From NCBI GenBank assembly GCA_938083195.1, contig CALKCK010000018.1, positions 157,109 through 221,108 on the forward strand: a stretch of DNA of 64,000 bases. Direction: 5' to 3'. Position 1 is the stretch's first letter, and every line of letters starts with the position of its first letter. The stretch is from an uncultured Pirellulaceae bacterium. Lineage in GTDB: Bacteria; Planctomycetota; Planctomycetia; Pirellulales; Pirellulaceae. The position numbers and the translations under genes are program-made. Shown in pieces: positions 57,176 to 64,000 of the stretch. The notes beneath the pieces were generated by a model. The model had not been told where the DNA came from, searched no databases, and saw nothing but the letters and a program-made list of their open reading frames with translations.

Positions 57176-57247
57176 GGCGTCGTAGCCAAGTGGCTAAGGC
57201 AGCGGATTGCAAATCCGCCATCGCGGGTTCGACTCCCGCCGACGCCT
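57176..57247 (+). tRNA. tRNA-Cys (GCA)
   Basis: The 72-base cloverleaf has a 7-bp acceptor stem (GGCGTCG with CGACGCC), discriminator U, an anticodon stem GCGGA/TCCGC around loop TTGCAAA (anticodon GCA), and a T arm GCGGG-TTCGACT-CCCGC. The U discriminator base is a cysteine identity element. The CCA end is not encoded. A strong terminator follows after 2 bases. Confidence 0.97.
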
Positions 57248-57249
57248 CT

Positions 57250-57282
57250 AAAAAGGACACGGTTTTTACCGTGTCCTTTTTC
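57250..57282. terminator. Intrinsic terminator after tRNA-Cys
   Basis: A perfect 14-bp stem (57250-57263 with 57268-57281) has a TTTT loop and a T run on the plus strand. The A run at its left arm gives a T run on the minus strand as well, so it could also end the thrC transcript, whose stop is at 57420. Confidence 0.92.
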
Positions 57283-57419
57283 TTTTGCCTTTGGCGAAAC
57301 CCACCATTTAGGGGCTCACTTGCTAGGTTTTTAAGCCACGAGGCCAGCGAAGTTGCCTAAAACCCGGCTTGGCAAGGACTGCCGGTTCGAAGCAGAGGGT
57401 GAAATTGTGGGGCGGTACT

Positions 57420-58703
57420 CTAGTTGAAAGCGTTCGCTCCAAGCAACCGATCTTTAATTAGATCAAAGTCTGGCTCGATTACTTCACTCAACAATGGTTG
57501 TTCAATTAAGCTTTCGAATTCAGGTGGAATCGAGATGGCTTCACCGGTTTCCGTTTCAATGATCTCACTGAATTTGGCAGGATGGGCGGTTCCCAGAAAC
57601 AATCCAAGTTCGTTGTCTTGAAGGGAGGTTTTGAGCGCACCGTATGCCAAAGCCGTATGGGGTTCGGCAATGTAGTTGGATTCGTACAAACCACTTAACA
57701 ACTCACGAGTTTGAGTATCGGAAACTGAATGAGGCTGGATGACAGAATGAAGTGCCTCGGGAGAGTTCTTGAAAAGCCATTGGATGCGTGCAAAGTTGTT
57801 CGGTTCCGAGATGTCCATTGCATTGGTGAGCGTGGCCTGAGTCGGGTTGGGTGACCATCGGTTGTTCTCAAAATATCTGGGAACGGTGTCATTCGCATTG
57901 GTTGCTGCGATAAATCTTTGGATGGGTAGCCCCATTGCCTGGGCGATCAATCCGGCGGTCAAGTTTCCAAAGTTACCCGAGGGAACCGAGACGACCGTCC
58001 TATCGTGTTGCGGAAGCTGTGCTACGGCTTCGAAGTAGTAGCAGACTTGAGCCAATAGCCGTCCGATGTTGATCGAGTTTGCCGAGTTCAAATGAATCGA
58101 CGTACGAATCTGTTGATCTTCGAATGCTTGCTTAACCATCGCCTGACATGCATCGAAGTCAGACCTTACCGCAAACGTTTCGATATTTTTACCGAGCGTG
58201 CAAAATAGTTTTTCCTGAAATTGTGATACCCGGCCTTCAGGATACAGAATTACAACTCGAATATCGGTTTGCTCAAAAAAAGCATGGGCAACGGCCGCTC
58301 CAGTATCCCCCGAGGTTGCTGTTAGAATCGTGGTTGGTCTACTTGATAGATGACTCAAACACTCCGCTAGAAACCTGGCACCGAAATCTTTAAACGCCAA
58401 CGATGGGCCATGGAATAGTTCTAATGCGAAAACATTATTTTCGACTGCGGCAACTTTTACTGGAAAGTTGAACGCTCGGCTCACCATTTCTTCCAAGGTT
58501 TTTCGTTCAAATGCGTCACCGACAAAGTGGCTCAGTATTTCGACGCTGCGCTCAACGAAACTCGTCTTTAATAGCGAATCCATGTCGCCGATCACCGGTA
58601 GGGTCTCTGGGAAAAACAGACCGCGATCCCGTCCGAGTCCCGTAGTGACCGCTTGCGCGAAAGAAACGACTTGATCCGGGTGTTTAATGTTAATGTACTT
58701 CAA
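57420..58703 (-). CDS. thrC: Threonine synthase
   Basis: ThrC converts O-phosphohomoserine to threonine with PLP. The 427-residue protein has the PLP-lysine region FHGPSLAFKDFGARF, ATSGDTGAAVAHAF for phosphate binding, and VSVPSGNFGNLTAG. The family start is the TTG at 58703, preceded by AGGAG six bases upstream. The longer frame to 58766 lies inside thrB and adds 21 unrelated residues. The TTG overlaps the thrB 3' end by 14 bases, so the two are translationally coupled. Confidence 0.95.
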   Translation of the reverse strand: MKYINIKHPDQVVSFAQAVTTGLGRDRGLFFPETLPVIGDMDSLLKTSFVERSVEILSHFVGDAFERKTLEEMVSRAFNFPVKVAAVENNVFALELFHGPSLAFKDFGARFLAECLSHLSSRPTTILTATSGDTGAAVAHAFFEQTDIRVVILYPEGRVSQFQEKLFCTLGKNIETFAVRSDFDACQAMVKQAFEDQQIRTSIHLNSANSINIGRLLAQVCYYFEAVAQLPQHDRTVVSVPSGNFGNLTAGLIAQAMGLPIQRFIAATNANDTVPRYFENNRWSPNPTQATLTNAMDISEPNNFARIQWLFKNSPEALHSVIQPHSVSDTQTRELLSGLYESNYIAEPHTALAYGALKTSLQDNELGLFLGTAHPAKFSEIIETETGEAISIPPEFESLIEQPLLSEVIEPDFDLIKDRLLGANAFN

Positions 58704-59658
58704 GCTCGACTCCTGTAAGTTGTCGCGCGCCGGTTCGGTCAGCTTTGCAAAGCTTGACAAACCCATCGCCGGCGTAATTTTCTTTTAACCAATACGCTAA
58801 TTCGTTTGCTTTCTCCGCATTATCGACGATCGCAAACATTGTCGGGCCTGAACCAGAAATCCCAGCCGCCAAGCCGCCGTGATGTAAGACATGGCGCTTT
58901 GCTTGTTCAAAACCTGGAAGAAGCTGCTCGCGGTAGGGTTCGGCGACTAGGTCCACGATGTTGCGTGCGGCCAATTCAAGGTCGCCAGAATTTAGGCCAT
59001 GGACAAATCGTGCCAACGAGGCGGCCTGCTTAACAAGCACGTTTCGGGGGTAAGAGTCTGGAAGTACACTGCGCGCGTCTTTGGTTTTAACCTGTGTATT
59101 TTGATATGCCACAATGATTTGCCACGAGTCTGGCCAGGATAAGAATTGTGGGGGAGCGTCGAGTGAATCACACAAGACCAATCCACCTAAGTAGCTAGGC
59201 GCAATGTTATCAAAATGCTTTTCTCCGCTAATACTGCTTTCAACTTTGCTCATCAGCTCGAGCAATCCCCGCTTGTCTAGCGGATCGCCAAACCAACGAT
59301 TGATCGCCGCCAAAGCCGCGACGATAGAGCTTGCACTGGAACCTAGGCCGCTTCCGATTGGCAACGATTTTGTCAACTGGATCGAAAGTCTCGTTAAGCT
59401 CGAAATTCCAAGCTGTGTTCGAAACAGGTCAAGACTTCGAGTCACGACGTTCTCTGCTGGATCTGAGGGCAACGCGGAAGCATATTGACCATCGAAGCTC
59501 AGCTGTAACGCTTGTGCTCCTTTCTCCGCAGCACAAATGGTAACTCGGTCGCCAAAGTACGAGCCATCGATTGGCTCAATCGCAAGGCCGAGTAGGTCGA
59601 ACCCGACCGATAGGTTGCCTACCGATGCTGGAGCGTAACAGGTCACTTTGTCATTCAT
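58690..59658 (-). CDS. thrB: Homoserine kinase
   Basis: ThrB phosphorylates homoserine, the step before threonine synthase. The 322-residue GHMP kinase has VTCYAPASVGNLSVGFDLLG, the ATP-binding LPIGSGLGSSASS and the third motif GGLAAGISGSGPTMFAI. The ATG has TGGAG upstream. It lies between an Lrp-like regulator gene (27 bases) and thrC (14-base overlap) on the same strand. Homoserine dehydrogenase is not in the window. Confidence 0.96.
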   Translation of the reverse strand: MNDKVTCYAPASVGNLSVGFDLLGLAIEPIDGSYFGDRVTICAAEKGAQALQLSFDGQYASALPSDPAENVVTRSLDLFRTQLGISSLTRLSIQLTKSLPIGSGLGSSASSIVAALAAINRWFGDPLDKRGLLELMSKVESSISGEKHFDNIAPSYLGGLVLCDSLDAPPQFLSWPDSWQIIVAYQNTQVKTKDARSVLPDSYPRNVLVKQAASLARFVHGLNSGDLELAARNIVDLVAEPYREQLLPGFEQAKRHVLHHGGLAAGISGSGPTMFAIVDNAEKANELAYWLKENYAGDGFVKLCKADRTGARQLTGVELEVH

Positions 59659-59685
59659 GAAAAACGCTCCAGGATTATGCGATGG

Positions 59686-60159
59686 CTAATCCACAGGGAT
59701 CGGCAATTGGGTCGTCGATTTGACTTCCTTCAAAACAACGCTTGTGTTGACTCTTAAAACACCTTGAATCGTACCGAGTTGATTAGCAATGAAGTGATGG
59801 AGTTCCTGCCGATTTTTGAACACGACCTTCAAGAGAAAGTCGAAATCACCTGTGACATGATGACACTCTAAAACTTCTGGTAGTTTATGAATTTCATCAT
59901 GCAAAGCTTGGAGTTGTTCGTTTTGATGGCCTGCCAATCCAATTTGGATAAACGAAACCAAGTCAAAGCCAACCTTCTGCTGATCTAACATGGCTGCGTA
60001 GCCTTTGATTACCGTCTCCTCTTCCAACCGTTTGACTCGAGCATGAACTGCCGGCGGTGAGAGTTTGACAGATCTGGCCAACTCGGCATTTGACATCCGG
60101 GCATTGGCTTGTAGGCGATTTAAAATCGAAAGATCTACTTGATCCATAACAAAATTCAT
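59686..60159 (-). CDS. Lrp/AsnC-family transcription regulator
   Basis: The 157-residue regulator has an N-terminal helix-turn-helix (VDLSILNRLQANARMSNAELARSVKLSPPAVHARVKRL) and a C-terminal RAM ligand domain (about 70-145). Family members bind amino acids and self-assemble into octamers. It is first in the regulator-thrB-thrC operon and may sense threonine or a related amino acid. The start is an ATG at 60159 or 60147; neither has a Shine-Dalgarno. Confidence 0.93.
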   Translation of the reverse strand: MNFVMDQVDLSILNRLQANARMSNAELARSVKLSPPAVHARVKRLEEETVIKGYAAMLDQQKVGFDLVSFIQIGLAGHQNEQLQALHDEIHKLPEVLECHHVTGDFDFLLKVVFKNRQELHHFIANQLGTIQGVLRVNTSVVLKEVKSTTQLPIPVD

Positions 60160-60714
60160 ATTGGAAGTGTCGGCTAATAAATGGATTAGTCAATGATCGT
60201 TCTGTGGTATATCTGAAACTAAGAATAATCAAATTAATTTGACCATGCAACCTTTGATTGTTCAGTTGTGCCACTTGGGATTCAGGCTGTAGCGGAACGA
60301 TCGAAACCGCGAATTTGGGCCTGTCAATTGCGAGGTGCTGGCTTTCCGTTTTTCAATCTGCATTCTCGGAACGAAACAGGCTACTGGTTCCTCAGGCGGG
60401 CTGATTTTGGAAAACGCTTTTAAGAATTTTGGCCCAAGGGTCCCGGTGCAGTTGTCTAAGCAAATTAGAAAGCACATGCCGAAAACTGCCTTGCGGAGTT
60501 GCCTGCGGCAGTTAGCGAACCGAAAAAGTTGGAAGATGAATTCCAATCGAGGTTGACCAAAATCGACTCGGCGTTGGGTTGCTGGTTCACTTGAATTTCT
60601 TTCGTTAGCCGAAGGGTTGGCTGCCCATCCGGTGAACCTGCGTAGCGAGTCGTCGTTTCCATCATTGGGGGCACGTTTTTCGCAATTGTTCTTTGGTATG
60701 ACGGGATTGTATTT

Positions 60715-60744
60715 GTCTCAAAATGAGTATCCGTCTCAAAATGA
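60715..60744. promoter_or_regulatory. Direct repeats, candidate activator sites for the sigma-54 promoter
   Basis: GTCTCAAAATGA occurs at 60715-60726 and 60733-60744, 18 bases apart. The first copy contains a CTCA-AAA-TGAG inverted repeat. They lie about 60-90 bases upstream of the -24 element, a usual position for enhancer-binding proteins. Confidence 0.4.
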
Positions 60745-60800
60745 TTCGATGTTGAATGGTCTTCGATCAAGAATTGCACGAAAACCCCTGTTTTTTTGCG

Positions 60801-60817
60801 TGGCACAAGGTTTGCAG
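60801..60817 (+). promoter_or_regulatory. Sigma-54 (-24/-12) promoter match upstream of the PEP-CTERM gene
   Basis: TGGCACAAGGTTTGCAG matches the consensus with exact GG-N10-GC spacing (GG at 60802-60803, GC at 60814-60815). The predicted transcript start is near 60827, about 37 bases before the ATG with its TGAGG ribosome binding site. Confidence 0.72.
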
Positions 60818-60863
60818 TTGCTTGAGTCCCCGTTTGCCCCCCTATTTTAATTTGAGGTTTGTC

Positions 60864-63335
60864 ATGTCTCAATTTCTCATGCGTTGCGGTTTTCCCCTTC
60901 CTGCTTTGCGGCGTTTAGATGCGGAAGAGTATTTTCGCGCATTGGGTGCAAGGTTAGAGAAATTGGTGCTGGTACGAACCTCTCAGTGCCGTGACCGCAC
61001 CGCCCAAAAGACCAAACGGTTTTCGTTCTACATTCGCATTGCGTCGATCGTTGCCGTGTTTGGTTTATTTGGATTTACCGGCAGCACAGTTCAAGCCCAG
61101 CTGGTCGACTGGGACAATATCACCAACAGCACACCTTGGTATCAGTTGGGCAGCAATTGGTCGGGGGGCTCGGCGGCCAGTTCGACGGAAACGGCCCAGT
61201 TTAACCAGGCGGCAAATTATCACGTCTGGTGGGACACGACCACTGCCAGTACAACGCCCTCAGTCGGCTTTCTTGAGGTCTTGCAGGGGGAAGTGAATTT
61301 TTTGAACATGGATTCCGCTGCCCAGCATCTCTACACCATCAACGGTTCGGGCAGTGCGGGTTCATTGACTGACTTTTCAATATCGGGTGCGGGAACATCG
61401 GCGACGATGAGTGGTATGCATTTCAAGAGTCTCGGTGGAGGTCAAATCATCAATGGCGCCAGGCTGACTCTCGATGGATCCCATGCGCAGGGCAGCAAGC
61501 TGACGGTTGCTGGTACGACAGGGTTTGATGTGGCTGGCAACCTGAATATCAACTCCGGTGCAACATTCCAAAATACGATTGGCTACGTCGGCCTCAATTC
61601 TGGTTCAGCAGGGGTCGCCAGGGTGATCGGCAGTGGGAGCCAGTGGAATAATTCAAGCGATTTGTACCTGGGTGGTGAAGGCACCGGGACGCTGAATGTT
61701 GAGTCCGGTGGTGTGGTCAGTAATAACCGTGGTTACATCGGCGAGGATACTGGTTCAACAGGGATCGCCACGGTGGCCGGCAGTGGGAGCCAGTGGAATA
61801 ATGCCGGTAACTTACTTGTGGGTAGAAACGGCGACGGCACCCTGACGGTGGAGTCCGGTGGTGTGGTCAGCAATCAGTCTGGCATCATCTCGCGCTATTC
61901 CGGTTCGACAGGCAGTGTTACGGTGACCGGCAGTGGGAGCCAGTGGAATAGTAGTATCAATATTCGAGTAGGCAATTCCGGCACCGGCACGATGATTGTG
62001 GCGGACGGTGGCGTGGTCAGTTGTAGCACGGGCGGCATTGGCCAAAATTCCGGCTCGAACGGCAGCGCCACGGTGACCGGCAGCGGGAGTCAGTGGAATA
62101 ATTACAAGCTATTTGTTGGCTTTTCCGGCAGCGGCACACTTGATGTGGCGGACGGTGGCGTGGTCAATAGTAGTGGTACATCCGGTGGCATCGGGCAAAA
62201 TCCCGGCTCGACCGGCAGCGTCAGGGTGACCGGTAGTGGGAGCCAGTGGAATTCTGCCAGTCTATCAGTGGGCAGCAGGGGCCATGGCACACTCAAGGTT
62301 GAAGCCGGGGGTAAGGTGGTCAGTGGTAACGACTGTTACATCGCGCTAAATTCTGGTTCGACAGGAATCGCCACGGTGACCGGCATTGGTAGCCAATGGA
62401 ATAATTCGGGACTTTTTACGGTGGGCAATTTTGGTGATGGGACGCTGAATGTGGAGTCCGGGGGGGTGGTCAGTAATTCAACCGGACTCATTGGCCGCTA
62501 TTCCGGTTCGACAGGGATCGCCACGGTGACCGGCATTGGTAGCCAATGGAATAATTCGGGTGATTTGTATGTGGGAGGATCCGACTCGGCCATCGGCGGC
62601 GCCGGATTATTGACCATTGCCGATAGCGGTTTGGTGGATGTTACGGGAGCAACCAAGGTGTGGAGTTCGGGTACGTTGACACTCAACGGTGGCGGCCTAA
62701 CCACTGGAAGTTTGGTCAATGATGGTTTGGTTCAGAACACGGGCGGTACCTCAACGATCACCGGTTCTGTCACCAACAATGGTACTATTCAGGTTGACAC
62801 TGGTAGTGGGTTGGTCTTTTTAAGTGACCTTTCCGGATCAGGTCCGTTCACCGGCGGTGGCGAAGTGACCTTTCAGGGCGGCTTGAATGGGGGGAACAGT
62901 CCGGGCACAATCGATTTTGGCGGAGATGTGACCTTGGGCGCGACCTCGATGACCACGATCGAGATTGCGGGGCTGACATCAGCCGATTTTGATCGCTTGG
63001 TATTGAACAACGCAAATGCAATCCTTGCAATTGAAAATGGCGCGGCATTAGACGTTCAGTTGATCAACGGATTCACTTTGGGATTAAATCAGGAATTCAT
63101 TTTTGGTGACATCGCTGGCAGCAATTCACCGGTGGGCACATTCAGTGGATTGGGCGAAGGCGACTTGGTCGGGAGCTTTAGCGGTATCGATCTGTTCATT
63201 AGTTACGGTGCGGGATCGGGTAATGATCTCGCGTTTTTCACGGCCGTTCCCGAGCCAGGAGCGTTGGTGATGTTCACCATGGCTGTGGGGGCGCTGGGAA
63301 TTCCTCGAAGACGTCGCAAACGGAACGCTGCTTGA
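60864..63335 (+). CDS. PEP-CTERM surface protein with T5SS/PEP-CTERM-type repeats
   Basis: The 823-residue protein starts at the ATG at 60864 (TGAGG seven bases upstream). It has a long basic N-terminus before the hydrophobic signal core (SFYIRIASIVAVFGLFGFTGSTVQAQ), then beta-helix-like repeats. Seven tandem units of about 50 residues span 61581-62650, each with GSGSQWNN-like and GTL.VESGGVVS-like sequences, the pattern of T5SS/PEP-CTERM-associated repeats. The C-terminus has VPEPGALVMFTMAVGALGI followed by a basic RRRRKR cluster, the exosortase sorting signal. It is expected at the cell surface or in exopolysaccharide. An exosortase gene is not in the window. Confidence 0.92.
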   Translation: MSQFLMRCGFPLPALRRLDAEEYFRALGARLEKLVLVRTSQCRDRTAQKTKRFSFYIRIASIVAVFGLFGFTGSTVQAQLVDWDNITNSTPWYQLGSNWSGGSAASSTETAQFNQAANYHVWWDTTTASTTPSVGFLEVLQGEVNFLNMDSAAQHLYTINGSGSAGSLTDFSISGAGTSATMSGMHFKSLGGGQIINGARLTLDGSHAQGSKLTVAGTTGFDVAGNLNINSGATFQNTIGYVGLNSGSAGVARVIGSGSQWNNSSDLYLGGEGTGTLNVESGGVVSNNRGYIGEDTGSTGIATVAGSGSQWNNAGNLLVGRNGDGTLTVESGGVVSNQSGIISRYSGSTGSVTVTGSGSQWNSSINIRVGNSGTGTMIVADGGVVSCSTGGIGQNSGSNGSATVTGSGSQWNNYKLFVGFSGSGTLDVADGGVVNSSGTSGGIGQNPGSTGSVRVTGSGSQWNSASLSVGSRGHGTLKVEAGGKVVSGNDCYIALNSGSTGIATVTGIGSQWNNSGLFTVGNFGDGTLNVESGGVVSNSTGLIGRYSGSTGIATVTGIGSQWNNSGDLYVGGSDSAIGGAGLLTIADSGLVDVTGATKVWSSGTLTLNGGGLTTGSLVNDGLVQNTGGTSTITGSVTNNGTIQVDTGSGLVFLSDLSGSGPFTGGGEVTFQGGLNGGNSPGTIDFGGDVTLGATSMTTIEIAGLTSADFDRLVLNNANAILAIENGAALDVQLINGFTLGLNQEFIFGDIAGSNSPVGTFSGLGEGDLVGSFSGIDLFISYGAGSGNDLAFFTAVPEPGALVMFTMAVGALGIPRRRRKRNAA
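61581..62650 (+). repeat. Seven tandem 150-bp coding repeats
   Basis: Units begin at about 61581, 61731, 61881, 62031, 62184, 62334 and 62484. Six are about 150-153 bases, and the last is longer and degenerate. Segments such as AGTGGGAGCCAGTGGAATA recur nearly unchanged, which suggests recent expansion or gene conversion. The pairs GTGTGGTCAG and GGCATTGGTAGCCAATGGA are also shared between some units. Confidence 0.88.
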
Positions 63336-64000
63336 ACCAGTCTCAGTTCTTAGTGGCAATTTCACTTGGGGATCAACTTCACTCAAATGGTTGATTGACG
63401 TCGACTTGGTTGGCCGAGAGGTGCCTTCGTTTTGCCATAAATTCATGTGCGGACCGAAGGTCGAGCGCATCTGAAACGGTTGCAGGAAAACAGGCGATTC
63501 GCGTGGGCTGGTGGAATTATTGGGGGGAGTAGATTCGATGCTCGCCAATGCCTCTTGCGAATTTTGTACCGCCAATTCAGGTATTGTTAATTTGGTATGT
63601 TCGTCCCGCGTTGTTGTTTAAGTGGATCGGTACAAAGGTCCTGCTAAGGAATTCTGAATTTCTTAAGCCGTCTGAGATGAAAATAACGGCTTAAAGCAGT
63701 AGGATTCCCGAAATTACTTTCAAAATCCATCCACGGTTTCCAGTTTAGATTGGCGGCATTTTAAGACCTAAGTAAAAGCCTAGTGTGGGACCGTTAGAAT
63801 TAATGAGCCCAATTTTTCGTTATTACTGATTGAGGTTTTAATAAAAGAGTTGCTGAGTTCGCGTTTTTCAAATTTTAACCTTGAGAAATCATTTCCTTTG
63901 AATTTGAATGAGGGAACAAAAGGATATTTTTGGAGCCTGCTTGAATTTTGCAAAGATGCCAGCTGAGTAGATCAGTCTTTTTGATAATGTATCTTGCGTT
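63336..64000. other. Right-end region without a supported gene
   Basis: The last 665 bases have no ORF I can support. A minus-strand frame overlaps the PEP-CTERM gene end and is a shadow. A 9-bp inverted repeat TTAAGCCGT/ACGGCTTAA (63663-63671 and 63686-63694, 14-base loop) lacks a T run but may slow or end transcription of the upstream gene. Confidence 0.35.

Larger units (their letters stand above)
60160..60863. other. Long intergenic region upstream of the PEP-CTERM gene
   Basis: This 704-base spacer carries a promoter for the Lrp-thr operon (minus) and a sigma-54-type promoter for the PEP-CTERM gene (plus). Between them lie direct repeats GTCTCAAAATGA (60715-60726 and 60733-60744). Frames on either strand lack ribosome binding sites and look like chance. 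The first 500 bases show nothing else recognisable. Confidence 0.45.

Noticed and set aside
60465..60872. Minus-strand 135-codon frame upstream of the PEP-CTERM gene
   Set aside because: It covers the sigma-54 promoter and ribosome binding site of the plus-strand gene and has no recognisable protein features.
63126..63575. Minus-strand 149-codon frame at the end of the PEP-CTERM gene
   Set aside because: Half of it overlaps the PEP-CTERM sorting region and it lacks translation signals.

Overview
The window looks like chromosomal DNA of a planctomycete, most likely of the Pirellulaceae type. This is inferred from gene content: a PEP-CTERM surface protein with T5SS/PEP-CTERM-type repeats, several very large secreted proteins of unknown function, VWA/AAA and MoxR-DUF58 gene sets, and moderate GC. 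No rRNA, integrase, insertion sequence or CRISPR array was seen. Start codons are often GTG or TTG, and many of the starts given here were moved downstream to codons with a better ribosome binding site or a better fit to the family.

Layout. 1-3.2 kb: the C-terminal part of an M4 (thermolysin-like) metalloprotease with a long secreted tail. 3.4-11.5 kb, minus strand: citrate synthase, a PpiC-type prolyl isomerase, Mfd, a PP2A-like phosphatase and a small exported protein. 11.6-13.5 kb, plus strand: an 86-residue protein, a TatD-like hydrolase behind a possible attenuator, and a Fur-family regulator. 13.6-16.3 kb, minus strand: a His/Asp-rich lipoprotein, YqgE/AlgH and TsaB. 16.6-24.1 kb, plus strand: two tandem phosphoesterases, YidC with an inserted PDZ domain, MnmE and a TPR protein. 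24.1-32 kb: PurB, two large exported proteins (one a probable dead alpha/beta hydrolase) and a membrane-anchored protein. 32.1-35.3 kb: a VWA protein and its AAA+ partner. 35.7-40.4 kb: a HAD phosphatase, a sirtuin and a giant exported protein. 40.6-48.9 kb: TerC and a DUF4129-like/DUF4350/MoxR/DUF58/membrane-protein operon. 49-55.4 kb, minus strand: a proteostasis block (dnaK, a trypsin-like protease, clpB) with an FHA protein upstream. 55.5-60.2 kb: a radical SAM protein, tRNA-Cys and an Lrp-thrB-thrC operon. 60.8-63.3 kb: the PEP-CTERM repeat protein.

The most striking regulatory signal is three matches to the sigma-54 (RpoN) -24/-12 promoter, TGGCAC-N5-TTGC with GG-N10-GC spacing. They lie upstream of dnaK, clpB and the PEP-CTERM gene, each correctly oriented and 35-120 bases before the start codon. 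I looked by eye for this pattern upstream of the other genes and found no others. This suggests that heat-shock chaperones and an exosortase substrate share RpoN control in this organism. No CIRCE element was seen before dnaK or clpB.

Other notable points are the PDZ domain inside YidC, a four-segment attenuator-like leader before the TatD-like gene, a Fur-family gene convergent with a His-rich lipoprotein, and an alpha/beta hydrolase whose nucleophile position holds arginine. All functional calls rest on reading motifs by eye; no database search was run.
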